64,000 nucleotides of DNA from Herbaspirillum sp. CF444 (GCF_000282135.1 NZ_AKJW01000088.1:62001-126000); one strand, 5' to 3'. Shown: positions 20,751 to 30,619, counted from the first letter of the stretch. The notes: generated by a model not told the origin, from the letters alone. Program-made: numbers and translations.

Positions 20751-21644
20751 TCAGGATAGCGGCGCGGAGAATTTCTTCTTGAATTCCCCCGGCGTCATCT
20801 GTACGTTTTTCTTGAAGAAACGGCAGAAATAGGCGAAGTCGTCGAAGTTGAGGCGATAGGAAATCTCGGCGATGCTCAGTTCCGACTGTGCCAGCAGGCG
20901 CTTGGCTTCCATCAGGATGCGGTCATGGATGAGCTGGGTGGCGGTGCGGCCGGTGGTGATCTTGACGGCGTCATTGAGCTTGCGGTCGGTGACAAATAGG
21001 CGCGCGGCATAGTCCTGCACCGAGCCGTATTCCAGATAATGCTGTTCGATTAGAAACTTGAAGCGCTTGGTCAGGCTGTAGCTGCGCGGCAACACTGCCC
21101 CGGCGCCATGTGGCTTGTGCAGGCGCCGCAGCTTGGTCAGCAGAATCTGCAGGAAAGAACGCACAACGTCGTAGCGCCAGCGCTGATCTCCTGCATTTTC
21201 CTTTTCGATTTCCTTGAGCAGCGGGTACAGCTCGTCATGTTCGGTCGGCGTGAGATAGAGCACCGGGTCGGTATTGGCGATGTGAAAGAATGGGAAATCC
21301 GCCAGCTCTTCGATACGCGGAAAAATCTGTAGAAAAAATTCCGGGCTGAAATTGATCGCATAGCCGCTGGCGTCAAATTCCGAATTCCATCCATGAATCT
21401 GCCCCGGTGAGATGAAGAAAACTGAGTGTGGAAGAATGCCGTAGTTGTCGAAATCCAGTACGTGATTGCCGCGCGCATTGCTCATCCACAGGATGTGATA
21501 GTAGCTGTGACGATGAAGGAACGGGCGCGGCAGTTCGTTGCGGCCCTCCAGCTTTACCAGGTCAAACACAAAATCGGCATGGGCTCCGCTGAAGTCGGAG
21601 ACTTCGAAATTCGGTGTGTCGTCAGGAAAGTAGATATCTTTCAT
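20751..21644 (-). CDS. AraC family transcriptional regulator
   Basis: The 297-residue protein has an N-terminal cupin-type sensing domain with PFLHRHSYYHILW and SVFFISPGQIHGWNSEF. The C-terminal double helix-turn-helix domain includes KRLLAQSELSIAEISYRLNF and AYFCRFFKKNVQMTPGEF. It is expected to bind a small effector and activate transcription. It lies upstream of the ThDP enzyme gene on the same strand and divergent from the NIPSNAP-permease-SDR genes across 648 bp. This is the layout of a local activator of the cassette. Confidence 0.92.
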   Translation of the reverse strand: MKDIYFPDDTPNFEVSDFSGAHADFVFDLVKLEGRNELPRPFLHRHSYYHILWMSNARGNHVLDFDNYGILPHSVFFISPGQIHGWNSEFDASGYAINFSPEFFLQIFPRIEELADFPFFHIANTDPVLYLTPTEHDELYPLLKEIEKENAGDQRWRYDVVRSFLQILLTKLRRLHKPHGAGAVLPRSYSLTKRFKFLIEQHYLEYGSVQDYAARLFVTDRKLNDAVKITTGRTATQLIHDRILMEAKRLLAQSELSIAEISYRLNFDDFAYFCRFFKKNVQMTPGEFKKKFSAPLS

Positions 21645-22292
21645 GGTGTCGCTTCAGGGTTCGCTCGATGCCGGAACAGACATCTCTCCGATAAGAAAAC
21701 GAAGATGGGACGTAGCTGTGTGAATTCCGGGCGAAAAAAGAAAATGCGTCTCCGGTCTGGCAATGCAATGTCTCCGCTGCTTTGTTTTGATTGATGTCGG
21801 TCAGCTTGTTGTGCATAGGGCAGGTTGACGCTTCCATTCTTGGGAGAGATGGTCGCCACACCTGCCGGCAGTCATGGGAACAGCATATACAAGCGGGCGC
21901 AAAAAGAAAAGTGCAGTCGCTGCAGGTGTTACATGCACATCTCGGTTTCGGTAGAAAAATCCAATAGAAAAGAAATTTAGTCCTACCGTGCGTTTGCGCG
22001 GGCTGGTTAGCATCTGTTTCATGCTGATTCAGGCTGCGCATCCGGCTACTTGCCGATGGCCGGCGCCACGACTGCCATGGGATGCATCCCGTATCCCGCA
22101 TGAATCGGCCTAGGTGTTCCGCAGTGCCGGTCGCTCCGTTTTTCGTGCGTGGACGGAGGAATGAAGATGCACTAGGCAGCGGGATAGGCCGAGACACAAC
22201 CGAGGGGGTGCGCCGGACCTTGCGGCAGTCATGCGCTATGCGCTGTCCGGCTCTGCTCACATCAACTCATCGCATCATTCGAAAGGAAATTT
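21645..22292. other. Divergent control region between AraC and NIPSNAP genes
   Basis: 648 bp without a supported gene. It should contain the promoters of the AraC gene (minus) and of the NIPSNAP-permease-SDR unit (plus), plus AraC sites. I could not identify a convincing direct repeat for the regulator. Confidence 0.5.
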
Positions 22293-22613
22293 ATGTTACT
22301 CGACGTACGTACCTATACCGCACGCCCAGGCACTTTGAAGAAACATCTGGCGTTGTACGAAGAATATGGCTTCGATATCCAGCGCAAGCACCTGGGTGAG
22401 CCGCTGGCATATTTGGTTGCCGAGTCCGGCAAGCTCAATTGCTATACGCATATCTGGGTGTACCAGGATGCTGCCGACCGCAGTGAACGCCGCAACAACC
22501 TGCAGGCAGATCCAGCCTGGGCCGTCTATCTGGAGAAGAGCGCGAATGCCGCCTATCTGGTGTCGCAGGAAAACCAGCTGATGACGCCGGCCAAGTTTGC
22601 GCCACTGAAATAA
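22293..22613 (+). CDS. NIPSNAP family protein
   Basis: The 106-residue protein with N-terminus MLLDVRTYTARPGTLKKHLA has the ferredoxin-like NIPSNAP fold pattern, followed by YTHIWVYQDAADRSERRNNL and a C-terminus LMTPAKFAPLK. AAAGGAAA precedes the ATG. Family knowledge: small alpha-beta dimeric-barrel proteins often found in catabolic clusters, with no agreed reaction. Here it is the first gene of a plus-strand group followed by a permease and an SDR. An accessory or isomerase-like role in the same pathway is inference. Confidence 0.85.
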   Translation: MLLDVRTYTARPGTLKKHLALYEEYGFDIQRKHLGEPLAYLVAESGKLNCYTHIWVYQDAADRSERRNNLQADPAWAVYLEKSANAAYLVSQENQLMTPAKFAPLK

Positions 22614-22753
22614 CGGCACGCGCTATTGCTCGCATGCGATGTCGACCGGTATGAGGCACTTCGTCATTTTCCTATCTATCAAGGACCAGCACAGCCATTG
22701 ACACGCCCGCGCTTCGACGCAAAAAAAATAAATATCCAAATTGGAGGAGAACC

Positions 22754-24366
22754 ATGTTTCAACAAATTTACGATCCGGTGAACGGATCGCTGTTCGTGTC
22801 TGCGCTCTGCGCAATGCTGCCGTTATTATCGATGTTCGTGATGCTCGGCTGGTTGAAAATTTCGCCGCACATCTCAGCTGTCATTTCCTTGCTGATCTGT
22901 GCGGTGGTGGCGGGATTTGTCTATGACATGCCATGGGCGACTGTCGCCAATGTCGGCGTCTACGGCGCGGTGTTCAGCGTACTGACCGTATTGTGGATCA
23001 TCGTCAACGCCATCTGGCTGTACAACCTGACGGTACGCTCTGGTCACTTTGCCGTGCTGCGCGACAGCTTCGCACTGATCAGTGACGATCCGCGTATTCA
23101 AGCCATCTTGATCGCATTCAGTTTCGGCGCGCTGATCGAAGCGTTGGCCGGCGCTGGAACGCCGGTAGCGATTGCCGGTGCAATGTTGATAGCAATTGGT
23201 CTGCATCCTCTGAAGGCGGCGGTGATTGCACTGGTGGCCGATACCGCGCCGGTCGCGTTTGGGGCGCTGGCGGTGCCGATCACGACGCTGGCGCAGGTAA
23301 CCGGATTACCGTTTGAGGATCTCGGTCATCATGTAGGGCGCCAGACGCCGGTGGTTGCCGCACTGGTGCCCTTGGTGCTGGTCTGGATCATGGACGGCAA
23401 GCGCGGCTTGCGTCAGACCTGGGTGGCAGCGATAGTGGCGGGTGTTGCATTCGGTGCGGCGCAGTGGATCAGCGCTAGCCATTTTTCGGTGGTGCTGGCC
23501 GACGTGGTCGGCGCATTGGCCTCCGCAGCCGCGATAGTGGTGTTGTTAAAATTCTGGCAGCCGGAAAAATTACCAGCAGATGCATTTCAGAACGATGTCA
23601 CCAAAAAGTCGGAACATGTGGCGATCAGCCATTCACGCAGACAGCTTATGCTGGCTTACGCACCGTATCTGCTGATCATCGCGATCTTTACGGTGGCGCA
23701 GTTCGGCTTGGTGCAAACATGGCTGAGTACGGGTACCTTCAAGTTCGCATGGCCAGGGCTGTCGATTACGGCGCAGGACGGCAAGGCCATCGGTACTATG
23801 TTCACGCTCAATACTTTGTCGGCAGCCGGGTCTCTGCTGCTGCTGGCCGGAGTGATCAGTGCGATGACGCTGAAGATGTCAGCCGGTGCAGCGCTGGAGA
23901 CTTATGGCAAGACGTTGGTACAGTTGCGTTGGGCAGTACCGACCGTGTTGTGCGTGATGGCGTTGGCGTTCATCATGAATTATTCCGGCCAGACGGCAAC
24001 GCTGGACGGTGGCTGGCTGGCACCGGATCGGCATTTGCCTTCCTGTCGCCGGTGATCGGCTGGATCGGCGTGGCGGTAACAGGCTCGGATAATTCCGCTA
24101 ATGCGCTGTTCGGTGCCTTGCAGGTGGCGGCGGCGCATGAGACCGGATTGTCGCCGACCTTGCTGGCGGCGGCCAATGCCTCTGGTGGCGTGCTGGGAAA
24201 AATGATTTCGCCGCAAAGTCTGGCAGTGGGAGCTGCGGCGGTCGGCATCATTGGGCAGGAAGGATTGATTTTTCGTAAAGTTGTGGGGTGGAGTCTGTTG
24301 TTTCTGCTGCTCATGTCGGTGCTGGTGTATTTGCAATCGACGCCCATGCTGTCGTGGATGTTGTAA
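22754..24366 (+). pseudogene. lctP: L-lactate permease family transporter, frameshifted
   Basis: Two overlapping frames together encode about 537 residues, matching LctP-type permeases (about 550). Frame one starts MFQQIYDPVNGSLFVSALCA and runs through many membrane helices to about 24010, where it degenerates into PDRHLPSCRR. The second frame resumes AGTGSAFAFLSPVIGWIGVA and carries the conserved NASGGVLGKMISPQSLAVGA to the C-terminus. One base is gained or lost within about 23995-24025. A real mutation would truncate the transporter before its last helices; a sequencing error would restore it. Likely substrates are 2-hydroxy acids such as lactate or glycolate. Confidence 0.85.
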
Positions 24367-24466
24367 GCGCAGTGTTGTAATGAAAGTTGGATTTTGGCGC
24401 AGTTGTTTTTAAACAGAGACCGTCGCTGCACAAGCGTGCGGCGGCCTCATCGGATTGGAGCAAGCA

Positions 24467-25282
24467 ATGCAGGACTATCGAAAACTATTTGACCTGAGCG
24501 GTAAGACCGCCGTGGTGATTGGCGCCGCTTCCGGGATTGGCAAGGCATCGGCCGAAGCCATCGGCAGCCTCGGCGCGCAAGTCATTTGCGTGGATGCCGA
24601 TCTGGCCGGCGCCGAAGTTACGGCGCAGGAAATCTCGGCCCTGGGCTTGGCACCGGCAAGTCCATTCAGGGTTGACGCTGCCAGCGGCACGGATATCGAA
24701 GCGTTGGCGCAGCATGCGCTGCAACAGCTCGGCAAGATCGACATCGCTGTCAGTACGCCGGCATTGAATATTCGTAAGCTGATCGTCGACTACACCGAAG
24801 AGGAATACGATCGCGTGATGAATCTCAACATGAAGGGTGCGTTCAATTTTTTCCGTAGTTTCGGTCGGCCGATGATGAAGCAGGGATACGGCAGCATCAT
24901 TGCCTGCTCATCAATGCGTGCCGTCACCATCGAACCTGGACTTGGTGTCTACGCCGCATCTAAGGCCGGCATTGCGCAATTGGTGAAAGCCTTCGCAGCC
25001 GAGATGGGACCTTACGGCGTGCGTGTGAATGCGATCACGCCCAGCATCATCGAGACCAAGCTGACCGCGCCGCTGAAAGAGCGCGCCGACATTTTCAAGA
25101 CCTATGCCGGACATACCGTACTGAACCGCTGGGGCCAGCCTTCCGAAGTTGGTGCCGCTGCAGCGTTTCTGGCGTCGGATGCTGCCAGCTATATTTCCGG
25201 CAGCTCAATGCTGGTGGATGGCGGTTGGACTGCCATCGACGGGCCGCCGACAGGATTGACGTCGACGCGCCCGTCTGAATAA
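24467..25282 (+). CDS. Short-chain dehydrogenase/reductase
   Basis: The 271-residue classical SDR has a cofactor site GAASGIGKA at residues 19-27, with Asp43 in VDADL suggesting NAD(H) preference. The catalytic set is Asn121 (NMKGAF), Ser148/149 and Tyr162-x3-Lys166 in VYAASKAG. The usual NNAG segment is replaced by STPALN. The C-terminus DGGWTAIDGPP is family-like. The start at ATG 24467 has GGAG 6 bases upstream. It is the last gene of the cassette after the permease and probably oxidises or reduces the imported hydroxy acid or the ThDP-enzyme product (inference). Confidence 0.92.
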   Translation: MQDYRKLFDLSGKTAVVIGAASGIGKASAEAIGSLGAQVICVDADLAGAEVTAQEISALGLAPASPFRVDAASGTDIEALAQHALQQLGKIDIAVSTPALNIRKLIVDYTEEEYDRVMNLNMKGAFNFFRSFGRPMMKQGYGSIIACSSMRAVTIEPGLGVYAASKAGIAQLVKAFAAEMGPYGVRVNAITPSIIETKLTAPLKERADIFKTYAGHTVLNRWGQPSEVGAAAAFLASDAASYISGSSMLVDGGWTAIDGPPTGLTSTRPSE

Positions 25283-25449
25283 ATGGGAAATGTGGCAGTA
25301 AATCTTCATACGTAAAGCCAAAAAGTGGTTTTTCGGCTTACGTTGGGGGGATTATTTCACATACGTATAAAAATTTACTTCAGAGCACTGCGTCTAATCT
25401 ATTCGCTTCGCTCCATCGAGTATCCGTTGGGAAAGTGTCTGAAGATCTA

Positions 25450-26090
25450 CTGAGATGGCCCCGACACCACCAATAGGATCAAACTAGCGTTTCATCCAAT
25501 TTAGATGTGGAGGTCTGTCATGGATATCGACATTCTTGGAATTGATCTGGCTAAGCGCGTGTTGCAGTTACACGGAGCGGATCGCGGCGGCCCCGCAAAG
25601 TATGGCGCTAAAGTGATGCGCGCAGAGCTGCTGGCTACCGTACGCAAGCTGGCGCCTCGAATTGTAGCCATGGAAGTGCGCAGTTCAGCCCATTGCTGGG
25701 GCCGGCGTTTCAAGGAACTAGGTATTGCAATCAGGTTGGTCAGCCCGCAATATGTCAGTCCCTTCGTCAAGACCAACAAGAATGATGCCAACGATGCTGC
25801 AGCTATCGTTGAAGCCGTTAGCCGACCGGCCATGCGCTTTGTGCCAGTTGACGGTTGAACAACAGACATGAGTGCCGTTCATCGCGTACGTGAATTGCGG
25901 GGCATCAACGTACAGCTTTGATCAACCAGGTCAGAGGCTTACTCGGCGAACGGAGCGTGATCATTGTATAGACGCCTTCAGTTTTCAATAGGCCGATCTC
26001 TCGTTTTGCGAAGTTTCTTGGAGTGATGACGAAACTGGTAAGACCGATACCCACAAACTTGCTTTCGATGCGGACTGGCTTCAGGGACAA
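25450..26090 (+). mobile_element. IS110-family element, decayed (right copy)
   Basis: The transposase begins at 25520 (MDIDILGIDLAKRVLQLHGA, with GGAGG upstream) and reads to a TGA at 25858 (FVPVDG). Homology then continues in shifted frames: EQQ, SAVHRVRELR, ALINQVRGLLGERSVIIV, to about 25970. At least two frameshifts make it a pseudogene. IS110 enzymes are DEDD-type recombinases, and the first Asp is in GIDLAK. The first 170 bp are nearly identical, in inverted orientation, to the remnant at 18435-18606, so the two copies bracket the 7-kb cassette. Confidence 0.85.
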
Positions 26091-26368
26091 GCCGATGATT
26101 TGCTAAGGAATGGGTGCGCGGATCTCATCAAGGCTGTGGGCACGTATTTGACATTAGCCCATGAGCAAGCCAGATACATACACGCACACTGTCACAAGTT
26201 GAAAAAAGAACTTGCAAAAAGTATCGGGTCCATACGTGCATCAAGAACTGATAATCATCTAGCGGTCATCCCTCGGCAAGCGCGAGCAGTAAAGTTATGG
26301 TGCAAATTACTCAGGAAAACGGCGATGCTCTATCTTGCGCGAGCATAGACCATCATTCGAACAACTGG

Positions 26369-26420
26369 TTCACTAAAAAGACCCGATTCAACATCTGCTG
26401 AATCGGGTCTTTTTAGTGAA
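26369..26420. terminator. Long perfect inverted repeat, bidirectional terminator
   Basis: Two perfect 22-base arms, TTCACTAAAAAGACCCGATTCA and its complement, surround the 8-base loop ACATCTGC. The A/T tracts inside the arms allow termination on both strands. It marks the end of the IS110-related stretch. The rest of 26091-26889 shows no supported gene. Confidence 0.75.
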
Positions 26421-26889
26421 TCACTCAGGTTTTCAGCTCATTGGCTTTATCTATCAATTTATCGTCGCAAGGATAATGGAGCCAAGTCTGGTGCTTGAGC
26501 AGTGTGCAGCTACACATACTTGACAGTCATTGTTATTAGTTGCAATATGCCACTAAGTTGGTGAGTCATTATCAATGAAATACACCCTATCTGTTGTTAC
26601 CGTTGATGCTGTTCTGCTGACGCTTTGTCAAGTTTAGGCCATTACCGTCGGATAGCTGCGTAGTGGTCGGTGACGACCCTATGCGAACTCTCGGGACATG
26701 AAGCGAGGACGTGTTTGGAGAAATGTTTCACGGCAACATGCATGGTTCGTCGTGCAGCGTCACAAACATTCGTCGAGGTGCCCTGTGTCTGGCTTGTAGC
26801 GAGCTGCCTTGACGCGATGCGAGAGAACTGCGCCAAACTCTTCTCGCACCATCAGCAGATCGTCTTGGCGCTGACGCTTGGAGAACTTC

Positions 26890-28812
26890 ATGCAACAGAT
26901 TCCAACACTTTCCCTCTTTTCCTCCGTTCAATCCAATTTGCCTCTCGTTGAAGCCGATCGCGATCCCGCTGTCTTCGGATCTAGCGTCGGTTCTCCTGCG
27001 GGAAGTGCCAAATTGGCCTCTGCCACCCTTGAGACCTTGTTTCAGGGGCTCATTTCGCAAACCACAACAACACTCTTGATCGAAACACTGGATGCCCAGC
27101 GTATCGAGTTGGAGACTACGTGTATCGAGCCCTATGGCTCTGATGGTTTGCTATGGCGAGGAATTTCTCCTTTGTTTCCCGGGGTCGAAGCACACCTTTC
27201 GATAGTGTCGGACGCTCGTCGGCCCGAACATTGGCAAGTGTCCGGACGTCTTTTTCTGGCCGATGGGACACGGATGTTGATTCAGCCGGGTGGCGAGGGA
27301 TATGCATACCTGTCGATTATGACGAACCCACGCAGGGAAATGTTTGCTAATGTGCGCCCCATCGTACAGCTTGATGGCGGACACCCGGCAGCTCACCGGC
27401 AGTCCAGCGTAGCGTCATCTGATATAGATGCAATGACAGCCATTATCCGGATAATGCCTGCCTATCCCCCCAGTACACTTAAAGTACTTGGCAACGACAT
27501 GGCAGCCCTGAAGGCGACTATTGGTGACTGGCAGAATTTAACCAACAGGATCATGCAAAACAGTGGCATCAATGCCCGTATAGAAATGTACGATACGCTC
27601 TTGGAGTTGCCGGAGCCCAAAACCAACAAGGTGAGTGAACTCCTTGCAGAAACTTTGGCGGCTAGGCCCGGCTTCCCTCCCTATGATAATCGGGGCAAAG
27701 GATCGTTGTGGGACATCGTTCGGCAGCATCGTGACAGCAGTCAATCCGATATCGTACTGTTGCTGGCTGCGGACTGGACGGATAATAGTGTCATCGGCGA
27801 AGCGGGAAGCATTCCCTTACCGCCTCGTGTCGATAAAGCGGATGACCTTGAACAATGTACGCTGTGTTTCTGCCCTCAGAAAGCCGGTAGCCTAGAAATT
27901 GGACAGGTATTCGCCCATGAGCTTGGCCACCTTTTGGGGGGCTCCCATGACCTCGAAACGCTGATGCAAACAGGGATGCATTATGATGACCTTCCCATGT
28001 TCGATTATGTCTGCGGCTATCAGGCGGAAGACAGGTCCTTCATGACCATCATGGGTTACCCTCGTGAAGAGGAAGTCTGGATTCCGTATTATTCCGATTC
28101 GGATCAGACTTGGCTTAACCCGAAGACCGGCAAGCGCGAACCGGTGGGCATTCCGGTCGGGAAACCCAATGCCGCTGATGCTGCAGCCTTTTTTAGGGAG
28201 AGTACCCAGACGGTTGCCCAGTATCGTAATCGCGACAGAGCGCAAGCCGATTCTTATGCTCTTTCAATGGATGTCGAGCCCCCTTTGGGCGGCACCGTCC
28301 TACCGTCAACGTGGGGTCCCTATCCTCAGGGCTCGGTGCAAACGGTTCGGGCCCTCCCACGCGCCGGCTATACGTTCGATCAGTGGGAACTGGATGGACA
28401 TCCCGCCGGTTCGACGCAACCGCTATCCTTTCATATGTACAGTGACCATCGGGTGGTTGCGCATTTCACTGAAAGCGCGACGCGCCCCCGCCTCAGCATT
28501 GCTGTTGTTGCTGATGGCCTTCAGGATAAAGTGGCGATGTCAGTCAATGTCATAGACAGGGACCCGAAAAACAATATTTCCGGGCCAAGCTATCCTTTTG
28601 GGACGGAGATCCATATCGACTGTAATGCTGGAGCCTCGATTCTGGAGAAATACACTTTTTCCGGCTGGCAAATCAACGGCAATCCGAGTTTGATAAAAGG
28701 CTACGAGGGGCATCATTATCTAGGGAGCACAGATGTATATGATTATTTTTTTCGGCTAGTGGTGCGGATGGAGCAGGACATCAAGGCTGAAGCTGTTTTC
28801 GAGAAAAAATGA
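26890..28812 (+). CDS. Metzincin metalloprotease with C-terminal repeat domains
   Basis: The 640-residue protein's zinc signature is HELGHLLGGSHD at residues 343-354 (His343, Glu344, His347, His353), and a Met-turn FMTIMGYP has Met388. This is the reprolysin/metzincin arrangement. Residues about 45-160 resemble a propeptide (HWQVSGRLFLADGTRMLIQP). After the catalytic domain, residues 455-535 form an InlB-B-like repeat (GGTVLPSTWGPYPQGSVQTV, GYTFDQWELDG), with a second diverged copy to the end. No classical signal peptide is visible, so export may use a non-Sec route. GGAG precedes ATG 26890. It stands alone among IS remnants. Confidence 0.85.
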   Translation: MQQIPTLSLFSSVQSNLPLVEADRDPAVFGSSVGSPAGSAKLASATLETLFQGLISQTTTTLLIETLDAQRIELETTCIEPYGSDGLLWRGISPLFPGVEAHLSIVSDARRPEHWQVSGRLFLADGTRMLIQPGGEGYAYLSIMTNPRREMFANVRPIVQLDGGHPAAHRQSSVASSDIDAMTAIIRIMPAYPPSTLKVLGNDMAALKATIGDWQNLTNRIMQNSGINARIEMYDTLLELPEPKTNKVSELLAETLAARPGFPPYDNRGKGSLWDIVRQHRDSSQSDIVLLLAADWTDNSVIGEAGSIPLPPRVDKADDLEQCTLCFCPQKAGSLEIGQVFAHELGHLLGGSHDLETLMQTGMHYDDLPMFDYVCGYQAEDRSFMTIMGYPREEEVWIPYYSDSDQTWLNPKTGKREPVGIPVGKPNAADAAAFFRESTQTVAQYRNRDRAQADSYALSMDVEPPLGGTVLPSTWGPYPQGSVQTVRALPRAGYTFDQWELDGHPAGSTQPLSFHMYSDHRVVAHFTESATRPRLSIAVVADGLQDKVAMSVNVIDRDPKNNISGPSYPFGTEIHIDCNAGASILEKYTFSGWQINGNPSLIKGYEGHHYLGSTDVYDYFFRLVVRMEQDIKAEAVFEKK

Positions 28813-28939
28813 TTGTCTGGGCAGCTTCGCTGCCAGGGTGCAGAGAATAGTAATGCTTCCCTTGATCCATATGGGTGACTGGTGCGATTCACGCAACCAT
28901 ACACTGACGACTAATTGGTGGCCCACGTTTAGAACATAA

Positions 28940-29200
28940 TTCTGCTTATGAGGAGCATAAGCAGGAGATTGAAGTGATCGACGTGGCGCTACTAAGAATA
29001 ATTCGACGCTGACACCTTCTCGAGTAGGTCCCATTGAGGAGGATCGCCAGACGTTTGGGCATCTCACGAAACACCGTCAGACGGTACATTCGTGCTGAAG
29101 CCATTGAAACACGTAAGCAACGTCGTACCTTGCTCGCAGCTCCATTTGGAGCTGCGAGCAAGGGGGCGATCGAGGTGCAGCCTTCGCTAGGCGCTGGGAA
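28940..29200 (+). mobile_element. IS21-family istA remnant
   Basis: The frame from 29034 reads IARRLGISRNTVRRYIRAEA, the N-terminal helix-turn-helix of IstA transposases, and then loses similarity within 60 residues. No istB or catalytic domain follows. A 9-bp hairpin CTGCTTATG/CATAAGCAG precedes it at 28942-28964. The flanking 28865-28905 shares GATTCACGCA-CCATACA with 37508-37535. It is a fragment left by deletion. Confidence 0.65.
29128..29163. repeat. 17-bp perfect palindrome in IS21 remnant
   Basis: CCTTGCTCGCAGCTCCA and TGGAGCTGCGAGCAAGG are separated by only TT. This would extrude as a very tight cruciform, or marks an inverted duplication made during element decay. Confidence 0.7.
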
Positions 29201-29274
29201 GGTGGATCAATTGGAGAGGGAGTTCTACGAGCAAATCAATACACAGCGATTCCTCGTGAAGCGATTGTGCATTG

Positions 29275-30567
29275 TTATCGCATATTCCCAGTATGCCCAA
29301 GCGAGTACGTCCCTGGTTGAGGCCAAACCGCTAATCCATGCGGCTCACGTCCCACTTTAATCTTCTTGACGTCTCCGGACGTCGTGTCGAAACGATATAC
29401 AACGTCATCGAATCGCCCTGACAACCACAAGAATTTTCCATCAGCGCTTACCCCTCCCATATCGGGACTGCCTCCACCGGGAATTGGCCAAGTCTTTATG
29501 AGAGTACGAGTCTCATAATCAATCACGGAAACGCTACCTTTGCCACCTTGCTTCCCATGGATATCGTGAGAGCCACGATTGGCAACATATAGGCGGTCAC
29601 CATCGCGGCTTGGATAAAGGCCGTGGGCACCGACCCCTGTCGAAATGAAGTCTATTTGCTTGAGCGATTCGCCATCAACCACGTGTACGCCATCCGCCAT
29701 CATGTCTGCGACAAAAAAAGTCTTTCCGTCAGGTGACACACGCACGTCTTGTGGCATACCTGTGCCAGTACAGATTTCAGAAGCCACGACTTTCGAATCG
29801 GGGATCTTTTTGGGCTTCTTACTTGGTTGCTCAAAAGATTCCACTGCCGCCAGACGGTCAAAATATTTGCAGAGCTTAAGCGTCCCCACAACTGCTCGGC
29901 TATCCATGTCAATTTTGGTGATCGACCCATCGAATTCGCAAGTAAAAAGCACATACCGGCCGTCAATGGAAAAATCTGCGTGATTGATGCCACCGCATTG
30001 TGGAGTTGCAATTGAATATTGCAACTTCATTGTATGAGGGTCACGAAAGTCCAAGCGCTTGTGCGCTTCCGCTACTACGATCGCAGATCGTCCGTCCGGA
30101 GACCAGTAGAGATTGTAGGGGTCATCGACCATAATCGCTTTTCCAGGTTTGCTCGTTATCGGGTCAATGGGTGTCAAGCTACCGTCCTTTCGACCTTCTG
30201 CATTATTGGCAACCCATAACGTGCGCAGGTCCCATGCCGGCACCACATGCTGAGGATTGGCACCCACCATAAACGTGTCAATCACCTTGAGCGTTTCTGG
30301 GTCAATCACGGACACTGTGTTGTCAGAGTGATTGGGTACGTAGATTCGCTCCAATGCGTCGGCGACAGTCGGACTCATATGGCTCGGCGCAGTCCCGCGA
30401 TATAGGTTGCTCTCATTGCTGATGGCCAGCATTTTTGGCATTGCGATACCGTCCAATGGCAATGGTAAATACTGATCGGTCATAGGGGTTTTTTCCATCG
30501 CCAACAATGCTGCTGACGCAGACAAAACAAATAGGATAGAAATAGCTGTTACTAACTTCATACGCAT
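29275..30567 (-). CDS. Secreted YVTN/YncE-type beta-propeller protein
   Basis: The 430-residue protein has a Sec signal peptide, MRMKLVTAISILFVLSASAA. At least six propeller blades follow. Clear repeat units are IYVPNHSDNTVSVIDPETLK, DVRVSPDGKTFFVADMMADG and LYVANRGSHDIHG, and it ends with GREPHGLAVWPQPG. Such propellers sit in the periplasm or on the surface and act as binding scaffolds or, in relatives, redox enzymes. No heme-binding CxxCH is present. It lies 52 bp downstream of the creatininase-family gene on the same strand, so the two are probably co-transcribed. Function is unknown. Confidence 0.82.
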   Translation of the reverse strand: MRMKLVTAISILFVLSASAALLAMEKTPMTDQYLPLPLDGIAMPKMLAISNESNLYRGTAPSHMSPTVADALERIYVPNHSDNTVSVIDPETLKVIDTFMVGANPQHVVPAWDLRTLWVANNAEGRKDGSLTPIDPITSKPGKAIMVDDPYNLYWSPDGRSAIVVAEAHKRLDFRDPHTMKLQYSIATPQCGGINHADFSIDGRYVLFTCEFDGSITKIDMDSRAVVGTLKLCKYFDRLAAVESFEQPSKKPKKIPDSKVVASEICTGTGMPQDVRVSPDGKTFFVADMMADGVHVVDGESLKQIDFISTGVGAHGLYPSRDGDRLYVANRGSHDIHGKQGGKGSVSVIDYETRTLIKTWPIPGGGSPDMGGVSADGKFLWLSGRFDDVVYRFDTTSGDVKKIKVGREPHGLAVWPQPGTYSLGHTGNMR

Positions 30568-30619
30568 GCATGGGTCCTTGGTTTTAGATCAAAACGGATT
30601 TTGCAAAGAGATGGGTTGA

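Noticed and set aside
26642..26836. Short minus-strand frame upstream of the metzincin gene
   Set aside because: No ribosome site, no family similarity and it overlaps the region just before a well-supported start.
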